Below, piece after piece: positions 9,203-17,304 of a stretch of 64,000 nt of DNA (position 1 is the stretch's first letter; the number at the start of each line of letters is the position of its first letter). The notes below the pieces were generated by a model. It ran no database searches. It saw only the letters and a program-made list of their open reading frames with translations, and had not been told where the DNA came from. The position numbers and the translations under genes were made by a program. The DNA is from Ruegeria halocynthiae. GTDB taxonomy: Bacteria; Pseudomonadota; Alphaproteobacteria; Rhodobacterales; Rhodobacteraceae. The DNA lies in the NCBI RefSeq assembly GCF_000743705.1, contig NZ_JQEZ01000002.1, positions 678,862 to 742,861 of the forward strand, read 5' to 3'.

Positions 9203-10813
9203 ATGAACAAGATCTTCGAAGTTCCACTTTACGCCTATGAACGCAGCCCGGATCAGGACACAGCGACGCCAGTACGGCATAAGGTGATCGTGATCGGTGC
9301 GGGGCCGATCGGACTGGCCGCCGCGATAGATCTTGCGCAACAAGGCATCCAGGTCGTGGTGCTGGATGACAACGACAAGGTCAGCTTTGGCAGCCGCGCC
9401 ATCTGCTTTTCGCAGCGCACGCTGGACATCGCAGACCGTCTGGGCGGTGGCCGTCAAATGGTTGACACCGGGGTTCAGTGGAATACGGGCAAGGTGTTTT
9501 TCGATGATCGCAAAGTTTATGAGTTCAATCTTCAGCCCGAAACCGGATATGCCAACCCCGCTTTCATCAACCTGCAGCAATATTATTTCGAACAGATTCT
9601 GGTGGACCGCGTCCATGAATTGCAGGATCAGGGCGCATCGATTGAAATCCGGGGGCGCAACAAAGTCGCGGCTGTCGGCACCCATGACGATTTCGTCAAA
9701 CTGGAAGTCGAAACACCCGAAGGCCCCTATAACATCGAGGCCGATTGGCTGATCGCCTGCGATGGGGCACAATCGCCCACGCGCCGGATGCTGGGGCTGG
9801 ATTTCGAAGGCCGTGTGTTCGAAGATAACTTTTTGATTGCCGACGTCGTGATGGAGGCGGATTTTCCGACCGAACGCTGGTTCTGGTTCGATCCCCCCTT
9901 CAATCGTGGACAATCAGCGCTGCTGCACAAGCAACCCGACAACGTCTGGCGCATCGACCTGCAATTGGGCTGGGACATCGACAAAGATTACGAAAAACAG
10001 CCCGAAAATGTCATTCCGCGCCTCAAGGCGATGCTGGGCGAGGATGTGGCGTTCGATCTGGAATGGGTGTCGATCTACACCTTCCAGTGCCGCCGGATGG
10101 AGCGGTTCCGCCACGGCCGGGTGCTGTTTGCCGGGGACAGCGCCCATCAGGTCAGCCCGTTTGGGGCCCGCGGGGCCAATTCCGGGGTGCAGGATGCCGA
10201 CAACCTGTGCTGGAAGCTGAAACTGGTGCTGGAGGGAAAAGCGCCCGAGATTTTGCTGGACAGCTACAGCCGCGAACGGGTTCAGGCAGCGGATGAGAAT
10301 ATCGCCAGATCCACCAGTTCAACCGAATTCATCACCCCCAAATCCGAGATGTCGCGGCTGTTGCGGGACGCGGTTCTTGACCTGAGCGAGCATTATGAAT
10401 TCGCGCGCCCGCTGGTCAATTCCGGCAGGCTGAGCGTGCCATGCACCTATCACGATTCATCGTTGAATTCGGCGGATGCGCTTGATGGCCCCGACATGAC
10501 ACGCCCCGGATCAGCCTGCCCTGACGCGCCGCTGGGCGATGCGTTCCTGCTGCCCAAACTGGCAGGTAAGTTCACCCTACTGACCATCGACGCCGACGCC
10601 CCGGACAGCATCGAAGAGGACGGGGTCGAGGTGACGCGGTTGGCCCTGTCCGTCAAGGATGACCTGACGCTGGAACTGAAACGCCGGTATCTGGGAAAGG
10701 CCCGCAGCGGGGTCTATCTGATCCGCCCCGATCAGCATGTCGCCGCACGTCGCGACACCTACGAAGAAAACGCGTTCCGGCAAGCGATCCGCCGGGCAAC
10801 CGGTAAGGAGTAA
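9203..10813 (+). CDS. FAD-dependent aromatic monooxygenase (PheA/TfdB/MhpA type)
   Basis: A 536-residue flavoprotein hydroxylase. The N-terminal Rossmann motif is VIGAGPIGLAAAIDLAQQG (about residues 32-50). The second FAD motif, FAGDSAHQVSPFGARGANSG, lies near residue 310, and a thioredoxin-like C-terminal domain ends the protein, as in phenol hydroxylase and MhpA relatives. Such enzymes use NAD(P)H and O2 to hydroxylate a phenolic ring. In this cluster a reasonable inference is that it makes homogentisate or a related hydroquinone from a hydroxyphenylacetate-like substrate. It is followed 5 bp later by a DUF2783 gene and then maiA. The exact substrate is not determined. Confidence 0.85.
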   Translation: MNKIFEVPLYAYERSPDQDTATPVRHKVIVIGAGPIGLAAAIDLAQQGIQVVVLDDNDKVSFGSRAICFSQRTLDIADRLGGGRQMVDTGVQWNTGKVFFDDRKVYEFNLQPETGYANPAFINLQQYYFEQILVDRVHELQDQGASIEIRGRNKVAAVGTHDDFVKLEVETPEGPYNIEADWLIACDGAQSPTRRMLGLDFEGRVFEDNFLIADVVMEADFPTERWFWFDPPFNRGQSALLHKQPDNVWRIDLQLGWDIDKDYEKQPENVIPRLKAMLGEDVAFDLEWVSIYTFQCRRMERFRHGRVLFAGDSAHQVSPFGARGANSGVQDADNLCWKLKLVLEGKAPEILLDSYSRERVQAADENIARSTSSTEFITPKSEMSRLLRDAVLDLSEHYEFARPLVNSGRLSVPCTYHDSSLNSADALDGPDMTRPGSACPDAPLGDAFLLPKLAGKFTLLTIDADAPDSIEEDGVEVTRLALSVKDDLTLELKRRYLGKARSGVYLIRPDQHVAARRDTYEENAFRQAIRRATGKE

Positions 10814-10818
10814 GCGAG

Positions 10819-11016
10819 ATGGCCGATCTGATCCTCACGCCCAATATTGACGACGCCGATGATTTCTTTGCCGATCTACTGGCCACGCATGAAGGGCTGG
10901 AAAAAGGTGAAAGTGACGCGTTGAATGCGCGTCTGGTGCTGGTGCTGGCCAATCACATCGGGAACTCTGATGTGTTAAAGCAAGCCCTGCACACTGCCGC
11001 GCTAAAGGACGCCTGA
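10819..11016 (+). CDS. DUF2783 small protein
   Basis: A 65-residue acidic protein that begins MADLILTPNIDDADDFFADLL. Small proteins of this family are found immediately after FAD-dependent aromatic monooxygenase genes, as here, with a 5-bp gap. It has no signal peptide, membrane segment or cysteine. It could be an accessory subunit or stabiliser of the monooxygenase; function is unknown. The next gene, maiA, starts 4 bp after its stop. Confidence 0.75.
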   Translation: MADLILTPNIDDADDFFADLLATHEGLEKGESDALNARLVLVLANHIGNSDVLKQALHTAALKDA

Positions 11017-11020
11017 CGCT

Positions 11021-11659
11021 GTGACCGAGATTGTCCTTTACGACTACTGGCGGTCATCGGCCAGCTACCGGGTGCGGATCGCGCTTAATCTGGCTGGGCT
11101 GAACTATCGCGCCGTTTCGGTCGATCTGCGGGCCGGGGATCAGACATCCGCCCCTCATCTGGCACGCAACCCACAGGGGCTTGTTCCCGTGCTTGAGATC
11201 GACGGTTTGCGCCTGACGCAATCGCTGGCGATCATCGACTATCTGGATCAGACCCGGGATATGGGCTTACTGCCAGCCGATCCCGGGCACCGTGCACGCG
11301 CCGTGGCGTTGGCGCAATCCATCGCCATCGACCTGCATCCGGTCTGCAATCTGTCCGTTGCGCAATTCGCCACAAAGCTCAGCGGGGATGCCGAGGGGAT
11401 GCCCGGCGACTGGATGCGCCACTTTATTCGTCCCGGACTGTTGGCATTTGAGGCGCTGCTAAGCGGGTTTGAACAGACCCCATATTGCACCGGCGCACAC
11501 CCCGGTCTGGCCGATCTGTGCCTGATGCCGCAGATGTATAACGCGCGCCGCTGGCAGGTTGACCTGTCGGACATGCCCCGCATTCTAAGCGTCGAGACTG
11601 CCTGCGCCGATCACCCGGCCTTTGCCGCGGCCCACCCAGACGCCGACGCCCCGACCTGA
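11021..11659 (+). CDS. maiA: Maleylacetoacetate isomerase (zeta-class GST)
   Basis: A 212-residue glutathione-dependent isomerase that converts maleylacetoacetate to fumarylacetoacetate, linking hmgA to fahA. The zeta-class motif is clear: YDYWRSSASYRVRIALNLAG at residues 6-25, with the catalytic Ser-Ser-Ala. The C-terminal helical domain carries IDLHPVCNL and TPYCTGAHPGLADLCLMPQMYNA. The start is a GTG at 11021, four bases after the DUF2783 stop, which implies translational coupling. With it the homogentisate-to-fumarate pathway is complete in the window. Confidence 0.95.
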   Translation: MTEIVLYDYWRSSASYRVRIALNLAGLNYRAVSVDLRAGDQTSAPHLARNPQGLVPVLEIDGLRLTQSLAIIDYLDQTRDMGLLPADPGHRARAVALAQSIAIDLHPVCNLSVAQFATKLSGDAEGMPGDWMRHFIRPGLLAFEALLSGFEQTPYCTGAHPGLADLCLMPQMYNARRWQVDLSDMPRILSVETACADHPAFAAAHPDADAPT

Positions 11660-11746
11660 ACCGGCGCACAGGATTTGTGTGCGGGCGCGGATAGGAACAC
11701 CCATCACAAAGCCTTAGGTTCATCGAAACGGATGAAAGAGGACACT

Positions 11747-12088
11747 ATGCCCGAGATTTCAGGCTATCACGCCCATGTCTATTTCGATGCCGAGACGCAG
11801 GACGCCGCACAGCAGCTTTGCGAAGAGGCCACGCGCCTGTTTCCTGTCCAAATGGGCCGGATACACACCCGCAATGTCGGCCCCCATCCCCGCTGGAGCT
11901 GCCAACTGGGTTTTGCGCCAGATGTGTTCGATCAGGTCATCCCATGGCTGATGCTGAACCGGCAGGGCCTGACCATCTTCACCCACCCCGAAACCGGCGA
12001 TCATCTGACGGATCATCGGGACCGGGCCATCTGGATGGGCGAGATGCTGGCGCTTGACCTGTCGATCTTTGACCGGCTGGACACCTAG
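11747..12088 (+). CDS. DOPA 4,5-dioxygenase family protein
   Basis: A 113-residue protein with the family signature ISGYHAHVYFDAET at the start and HTRNVGPHPRWSCQLGF in the middle. The conserved histidines would form a metal site. Relatives act as extradiol dioxygenases or as small unassigned proteins. The start at 11747 follows AAAGAGGACACT; the open frame runs upstream but is not needed. It follows maiA by 87 bp in the same direction and overlaps the end of the convergent acyl-CoA synthetase gene by four bases. A role in catechol-type aromatic turnover is plausible but not shown. Confidence 0.8.
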   Translation: MPEISGYHAHVYFDAETQDAAQQLCEEATRLFPVQMGRIHTRNVGPHPRWSCQLGFAPDVFDQVIPWLMLNRQGLTIFTHPETGDHLTDHRDRAIWMGEMLALDLSIFDRLDT

Positions 12089-13713
12089 TCCAGCGCCCGC
12101 GCCTGATCGCGCAGTTTGAACTTTTGAATCTTGCCGGTCGATGTCTTGGGCAGCGGCCCAAAAACGACGGTCCTGGGGGCCTTGAAATGGGCCATGTTAT
12201 CCCGGCAAAAGGCAATGATCTCGGCCTCGTCCGCCGCGATATCAGGCTTGAGCTCAACAAAGGCGCAGGGCGTTTCCCCCCATTTTTCATCCGGCCGCGC
12301 CACAACGGCGGCATCCATCACGGCCGGGTGTTTATACAGGATATCCTCAACCTCGACCGATGAGATATTCTCGCCCCCCGAAATGATGATGTCCTTGGAC
12401 CGGTCCTTTAGCGCGATATAGCCGTCCGGGTGCATCACCCCCAGATCACCCGAGGCAAACCAGCCACCGCGAAAGGCTGCGTCCGTGGCCTCGGCGTTCT
12501 TCAGATATCCTTTCATGACAACGTTGCCCTGCATGAAAATCTCACCCATGGTTTGGCCATCGGCGGGCACCGGGTCCTGTGTGTCCGGGTCAGCCACCAT
12601 CAGCCCGGACAAGGCCGTGTATCGCACCCCCTGCCGCACCTTCAGGGCGGCGCGGTCTTCGGCGTCTTTGCTGTTCCATTCGTCCTTCCATGCACAGACC
12701 ACCGAAGGGCCATAGGTTTCGGTCAGGCCATAGACATGGGTGACTTCGACCCCCATCCCCTCCATCTTTTCGATCACCGCGGCGGGTGGCGGTGCGCCCG
12801 CAGTCATCACCTTGATCTGATGGTCGAAATCCTTGAGGTGATCCGGCGCGTTGGCCAGCATGTTCAGAACAATCGGCGCACCGCAAAAATGGGTGACCTT
12901 TTCATCGCGAAACGCGGCATAGATCGGCTCATCCCGCACCGCCCTCAGGCAGACCGAAACACCGGCATTGGCCGCCATCGCCCACGGGAAACACCAGCCA
13001 TTGCAATGGAACATTGGCAGCGTCCACAGATAGACCGAATGCCGTGGCATGTCCCAGTCCAGCAAATCGGACTGCGCGTTTAACGCCGCCCCCCGGTGGT
13101 GGTACACAACGCCCTTTGGGTTGCCCGTGGTCCCCGAGGTATAGTTCAGCGTGATCGCATCCCATTCATCTTGCGGCAGCGACCAGTTGTAATCCGCGTC
13201 ACCTTCGGCCAGCAGCGCATCATAGGTCAGGCTGCCAAGCCTCTGGCCCCCGTCAAAGCTTGGGTCTTCGATGTCTATGAGCAGAATGTCGTGATCGACC
13301 TGTTTCAGCGCCTCAGCCACCACGTCCGAAAATTCGGGATCAACCAACAGCACCCTGGATTCGGCATGGTTCAGGATGAAGGCGATAACCGGCGCGTCCA
13401 GTCGGGTGTTGATCGCGTTCAAAACCGCGCCCGCCATGGGGACGCCGAAATGCGCCTCATACATCTCGGGGATATTGGTGGCGATGATCGACACCGTATC
13501 CCCCGCGCCGATACCGCGCGCATTCAGCGCCCCCGCCAGACGGCGGCAACGGGTATAGGTTTCGGCCCACGTATAGCGGCGCGCGCCATACACCACCGAC
13601 GGGTAGTCCGGATAGACCTGCGCCGTACGTTCGATAAAGCTGAGCGGTGAAAGCGGCGTGAAATTCGCCCGGTTTTTGTCCAAATGGCGCGTGTAGATAT
13701 TGGTCTCTGTCAT
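12085..13713 (-). CDS. AMP-forming acyl-CoA synthetase
   Basis: A 542-residue member of the acyl-adenylate superfamily, which activates a carboxylic acid with ATP and CoA. The P-loop motif YTSGTTGNPKGVVYHH lies near residue 170, the A5 motif YGLTETYGPS near 300, the A7/A8 segment GWFASGDLGVMHPDGYIALKDR in the C-terminal third, and the catalytic Lys in PKTSTGKIQKFKLR close to the end. The start at 13713 is backed by GGAGGGACAGGGG directly upstream; an ATG at 13773 is less likely. The clade resembles medium-chain or plant-type acyl-activating enzymes. No neighbour fixes the substrate. Confidence 0.85.
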   Translation of the reverse strand: MTETNIYTRHLDKNRANFTPLSPLSFIERTAQVYPDYPSVVYGARRYTWAETYTRCRRLAGALNARGIGAGDTVSIIATNIPEMYEAHFGVPMAGAVLNAINTRLDAPVIAFILNHAESRVLLVDPEFSDVVAEALKQVDHDILLIDIEDPSFDGGQRLGSLTYDALLAEGDADYNWSLPQDEWDAITLNYTSGTTGNPKGVVYHHRGAALNAQSDLLDWDMPRHSVYLWTLPMFHCNGWCFPWAMAANAGVSVCLRAVRDEPIYAAFRDEKVTHFCGAPIVLNMLANAPDHLKDFDHQIKVMTAGAPPPAAVIEKMEGMGVEVTHVYGLTETYGPSVVCAWKDEWNSKDAEDRAALKVRQGVRYTALSGLMVADPDTQDPVPADGQTMGEIFMQGNVVMKGYLKNAEATDAAFRGGWFASGDLGVMHPDGYIALKDRSKDIIISGGENISSVEVEDILYKHPAVMDAAVVARPDEKWGETPCAFVELKPDIAADEAEIIAFCRDNMAHFKAPRTVVFGPLPKTSTGKIQKFKLRDQARALD

Positions 13714-13935
13714 CCCCTGTCCCTCCGACTCCAGATCCTGCGCGACTTGACCACAAAGACAGGCGTCTGACAAATCCGTAGAAATACGCCGCAGACATGA
13801 ACTGGCAATACGGGATGATGCAATCTGGCCCTATCGCCCGATGGTCTTTCGCGGTGATCTGAACCATCGCAAATGCAAGCCGGGACCGCTTTGTTCCCGC
13901 ATCCCGAGCACCCTGTAATTCTGAAAGGACATGTC

Positions 13936-15327
13936 ATGGACGGCACGTTCAATGAAAACGATCTTTCCCGCGTGGTCGAGGCCGACCGGGCCCATATCTG
14001 GCACCACCTGATCCAGCATAAACCCTTTGAAACCAATGATCCGCGCATCATTGTCGAAGGCAAGGGTATGCGCGTCTGGGACCAGAACGGCAAGGAGCAT
14101 CTGGACGCTGTGTCCGGCGGTGTCTGGACAGTCAACGTGGGCTATGGCCGCGAATCGATCTGCAAGGCGGTCTATGACCAGTTGATGAAACTGTGTTATT
14201 TTGCGAATTCGGCCGGGTCGATCCCCGGGTCGATCTTTGCCGAAAAGCTGATCAGCAAGATGCCGGGCATGAGCCGTGTTTATTATATGAACTCAGGTTC
14301 CGAGGCGAACGAGAAGGCCTTCAAGATGGTGCGCCAGATCGCGCACAAACGCTATGGTGGCAAGAAGACCAAGATCCTGTACCGCGATCGCGACTATCAC
14401 GGCTCGACCCTGGCGGCGATGTCGGCAGGTGGGCAGGACGAGCGCAATGCCCAATACGGCCCCTTTGCCCCCGATTTCATCCGCGTGCCGCATTGCATGG
14501 AGTACCGTAAGCACGAGTTGGACGGCGCACCCGAAGAGAACTTTGGCGAATGGGCCGCAAACCAGATCGAAGAAGTGATCCTGCGCGAAGGCCCCGACAC
14601 CGTGGGCGCCCTGTGCCTTGAGCCGGTGACCGCTGGCGGTGGTGTGATCGAAGCGCCCGACGGCTACTGGCCACGCGTTCAGGAGATCTGTAAAAAGTAC
14701 GACATCCTGCTGCATATTGACGAGGTCGTCTGCGGCGTGGGCCGTACCGGCAGCTGGTTTGGCTATCAGCAATACGGTGTGAAACCGGATTTCGTCACTA
14801 TGGCCAAAGGTGTGGCGTCAGGCTATGCCGCCATCGCCTGCCTGGTGACCACCGAAGAAATCTTTGACATGTTCAAGGATGATGCCGCTGATCCGATGAA
14901 CTACTTCCGCGACATCTCAACCTTTGGTGGCTGCACCGCTGGTCCGGCGGCCGCGATCGAAAACATGCGCATCATCGAGGATGAAAACCTGCTGGGCAAT
15001 TGCGTCGACATGGGTGACCGTATGATGGGCAACCTTCAGGCGCTGATGGACAAGCATAAGGTCGTCGGCGATGTGCGCGGCAAGGGTCTGTTCCTGGGCG
15101 CCGAACTGGTTGCGGATCGGTCAACCCGCGAGCCGGTGGAAGAAAAGATGGCGCAGGCAGTTGTGGCCGATTGCATGGCGCAGGGCGTGATTATCGGCGT
15201 CACCAACCGCTCGATCCCCGGCCGCAACAACACGCTGTGCTTCTCGCCTTCATTGATTGCCACACCGGATGATATCGACCAGATCACCGATGCGGTGGAT
15301 GGTGCGCTGGGGCGTGTGTTCGGATAA
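13936..15327 (+). CDS. tpa: Class III aminotransferase, probable taurine-pyruvate aminotransferase
   Basis: A 463-residue PLP enzyme. Visible are the phosphate-binding segment YYMNSGSEANEKAFKMVRQ, the Asp of LLHIDEVVCGVGRTG and the Schiff-base Lys in TMAKGVASGYAAIAC. The N-terminus MDGTFNENDLSRVVEADR and WHHLIQHKPFE recall the Tpa group, which moves the amino group of taurine to pyruvate, giving sulfoacetaldehyde and alanine. The usual taurine neighbours (ald, tauABC, xsc) are absent here, so another omega-amino donor is possible. The start at 13936 follows AAAGGACATGTC. A strong terminator follows the gene. Confidence 0.7.
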   Translation: MDGTFNENDLSRVVEADRAHIWHHLIQHKPFETNDPRIIVEGKGMRVWDQNGKEHLDAVSGGVWTVNVGYGRESICKAVYDQLMKLCYFANSAGSIPGSIFAEKLISKMPGMSRVYYMNSGSEANEKAFKMVRQIAHKRYGGKKTKILYRDRDYHGSTLAAMSAGGQDERNAQYGPFAPDFIRVPHCMEYRKHELDGAPEENFGEWAANQIEEVILREGPDTVGALCLEPVTAGGGVIEAPDGYWPRVQEICKKYDILLHIDEVVCGVGRTGSWFGYQQYGVKPDFVTMAKGVASGYAAIACLVTTEEIFDMFKDDAADPMNYFRDISTFGGCTAGPAAAIENMRIIEDENLLGNCVDMGDRMMGNLQALMDKHKVVGDVRGKGLFLGAELVADRSTREPVEEKMAQAVVADCMAQGVIIGVTNRSIPGRNNTLCFSPSLIATPDDIDQITDAVDGALGRVFG

Positions 15328-15347
15328 CTCACTGCAACAAGACTGTG

Positions 15348-15377
15348 AAAACCGGCGCGCCTTGCGCCGGTTTTTTT
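15348..15377 (+). terminator. Rho-independent terminator of the aminotransferase gene
   Basis: 9-bp stem AACCGGCGC/GCGCCGGTT (15350-15358 with 15364-15372), loop GCCTT, followed by a T-run. It starts about 20 bp after the stop codon. Confidence 0.85.
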
Positions 15378-15450
15378 GTTTCAACGGAATAGTTTGCCAA
15401 ATTTCCATTCTCGAGTAGCCTGATCGCACCCCATGCAGGAGATCAGTCCG

Positions 15451-15912
15451 ATGATACGCAACCTCATCCTCAGCTTTGCCGCCGCCCTTGTTCTGGCGGT
15501 TGCCCCCCCGGCCAGCGCCGAAGACGGAAGTGGCTTCCCCCAGATCGTCGGCACGTGGCATGGCACCTATCTGGTCGCCTTCGCCAAGTCGAACCCGAAC
15601 CACGGAAAGGGCCTACTGAAAACCGAGATGGAGTTGGAGGTCACCAAGCTGGACGGCAACCTGATCACCGCCACCAACCGCTGGCGGCGCATCGGTGACA
15701 CCGAATGGATCGTCGAAGAGGCAATGGGCACCTTCAGTCTGGATGACCCCACCCGCTTTGTTCTGGCCGAGGCCGGGATTTCAGGCGACGACGTCTCGGC
15801 GGGGATATTCAACGGCGTCTATCTGGATGATGTGATCATGATCACTTACGCCGGTCCGGGTACTGGTGTGGCCTTTGCTGCGCAATTGGTGAAGAAGGAC
15901 AAAAGCGAGTAA
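15451..15912 (+). CDS. Secreted hypothetical protein
   Basis: A 153-residue protein with a clear signal peptide: MIRNLILSFAAALVLAVAPP with cleavage probably after PASA (residue 24). The mature part is a beta-rich single domain (VGTWHGTYLVAF, ELEVTKLDGNLITATNRW) that looks like a small lipocalin-like or DUF-type barrel. No catalytic motif or cysteine pair is seen. The start at 15451 gives a standard signal sequence; an ATG at 15433 would add six residues. Expected location is the periplasm. It stands alone between a terminator and an AT-rich orphan gene. Confidence 0.6.
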   Translation: MIRNLILSFAAALVLAVAPPASAEDGSGFPQIVGTWHGTYLVAFAKSNPNHGKGLLKTEMELEVTKLDGNLITATNRWRRIGDTEWIVEEAMGTFSLDDPTRFVLAEAGISGDDVSAGIFNGVYLDDVIMITYAGPGTGVAFAAQLVKKDKSE

Positions 15913-16057
15913 GCCCATAGGCGGGCTCTAGTGCGACGAAGACCGGCACCATTCGCGCCATGTTTTTTTGGGGAAACCCATATACTGTCGTGCAGAATGA
16001 CCACTCTACCGGACGGAGCAGACTTCCGATATCCCAAAACATTGGCTATCAAAGGCC

Positions 16058-16447
16058 ATGAATGAAATTAGCCAACAGCTTCTTTATCAGCGATTACGCA
16101 ATCGCATCATTGAACAACTAGATCACTCTTCGTCACTTTGTAGCGTGTCTGAGCTTGGCGCATTCGAAACGTTAGAGTGCATATACGATTTCCTGCCGAT
16201 AGACTTTGATGTTGTCCCAGAACTGTTTGACGAAGAAGAGCGGAAAGCGATTTCTGGTTTTTTGGAGATTGCCGACAAAGCTGCCAAGGAAACCCATCAA
16301 GACACTTGGGAACTCGCTGTGTACGAACGATCTACAACGTGGGTCGAACTATCTCGCAGGGCAAAGTTGGGGTATGCGGTGTTCCTAAGAAGGGGGCGGT
16401 TCTCCGAGGACGAAGAGGCGAACCTAACTAAGTCAATGTCGACTTAG
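16058..16447 (+). CDS. Hypothetical acidic protein, AT-rich orphan
   Basis: A 129-residue soluble protein (MNEISQQLLYQRLRNRIIEQ at the start) that I do not recognise. It has no signal peptide or membrane segment, is rich in Glu and Asp and is probably helical. The coding sequence and the 140 bp before it are more AT-rich than the neighbours, with codons unlike those of rplT or tpa, which suggests recent transfer. An immunity-type or phage-derived protein is possible but nothing in the sequence proves it. Confidence 0.5.
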   Translation: MNEISQQLLYQRLRNRIIEQLDHSSSLCSVSELGAFETLECIYDFLPIDFDVVPELFDEEERKAISGFLEIADKAAKETHQDTWELAVYERSTTWVELSRRAKLGYAVFLRRGRFSEDEEANLTKSMST

Positions 16448-16487
16448 GGCTCAATGCGGCCTCAAACCGTTTCCGGCTTCCTGTAAC

Positions 16488-16519
16488 AAAAGGGCCGCCC
16501 CAAACGGGACGGCCCTTCA
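16488..16519. terminator. Bidirectional terminator between the orphan gene and rplT
   Basis: Stem AAGGGCCGCCC / GGGACGGCCCTT with a 5-base loop and one bulged base, flanked by an A-run on one side and TTC on the other. It serves the converging ends of the 16058 gene and rpmI-rplT. Confidence 0.75.
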
Positions 16520-16541
16520 TTCACTGTCTCTTTTCAGAGGA

Positions 16542-16907
16542 TCAGGCGGTCAGAGCAGCCTGAGCTTGGGCGACGATCGCGCCGAACGCTTCCGGTTCGT
16601 GCACGGCCAGGTCGGCCAGAACTTTGCGGTCCACTTCGATACCGGCCAATGTCAGGCCGTTGATGAAGCGGGAATATGTCAGTGCTTCGTCATGCGAACG
16701 CACAGCAGCGTTGATACGCTGGATCCACAGCGCGCGGAAGTTGCGCTTGCGGTTCTTACGGTCGCGGGTTGCGTACTGATTGGCCTTGTCGACGGCCTGA
16801 CGGGCAACCTTGAAGGTGTTCTTGCGGCGGCCATAGTAACCTTTGGCGGCCTTGACGACCTTCTTGTGACGGGCGTGAGTTACGGTTCCACCTTTAACGC
16901 GGGACAT
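16542..16907 (-). CDS. rplT: 50S ribosomal protein L20
   Basis: A 121-residue, very basic protein. The N-terminus [20 protein letters not shown] and the segment [20 protein letters not shown] are diagnostic of L20. It binds 23S rRNA early in large-subunit assembly. It follows rpmI by 14 bp in the same operon. In gammaproteobacteria L20 represses its own operon; the infC gene that usually leads that operon is not here, as in many alphaproteobacteria. Confidence 0.98.
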   Translation of the reverse strand: MSRVKGGTVTHARHKKVVKAAKGYYGRRKNTFKVARQAVDKANQYATRDRKNRKRNFRALWIQRINAAVRSHDEALTYSRFINGLTLAGIEVDRKVLADLAVHEPEAFGAIVAQAQAALTA

Positions 16908-16921
16908 CTCTTAATCTCCTC

Positions 16922-17122
16922 TTAGCGGTCGTAGGGCATGTAGCCCTTGACGATCTTGGCGTCGGGGGCGGACAGGGTGGTGTTGCCACGGGCATCGCGG
17001 ATGAATTTCTTGGTCCGCTTGATCATGCCGTGACGCTTGCCGGCCTGGCCAGCAAGGACCTTACCGGTCGCAGTCACCTTAAAGCGCTTTTTGGCGCTCG
17101 ACTTTGTCTTCATCTTAGGCAT
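16922..17122 (-). CDS. rpmI: 50S ribosomal protein L35
   Basis: A 66-residue basic protein, [20 protein letters not shown], the standard L35 start. The ATG at 17122 is preceded by a GGAG-type site; the frame opens upstream to 17170, but that part is not conserved in L35. Length equals the family norm. It is the first gene of the rpmI-rplT operon. Confidence 0.98.
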   Translation of the reverse strand: MPKMKTKSSAKKRFKVTATGKVLAGQAGKRHGMIKRTKKFIRDARGNTTLSAPDAKIVKGYMPYDR

Positions 17123-17269
17123 TTCCGTCTCCTTTCGGGGTTCGGTACTAAACGCGACTCGGCATGCCACATTGGCCGGTCACGCGATCAGAAGCGCCGT
17201 TTACGCAAGTTCGATCATACTGGCAAGGGGGTTTCGACCAGAATCTGCGCTTTTCGCAGCATGGTCAGG

Positions 17270-17297
17270 CACCGGGGCGACAACGACCGCCCCGGTG
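17270..17297. terminator. Stem-loop at the 3' end of the alanine symporter gene
   Basis: Perfect 10-bp stem CACCGGGGCG/CGCCCCGGTG with an 8-base loop, 8 bp past the symporter stop. No clear T-run follows on the minus strand, so it may be a Rho-assisted or weak terminator. Confidence 0.5.
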
Positions 17298-17304
17298 ATT
17301 TGCT

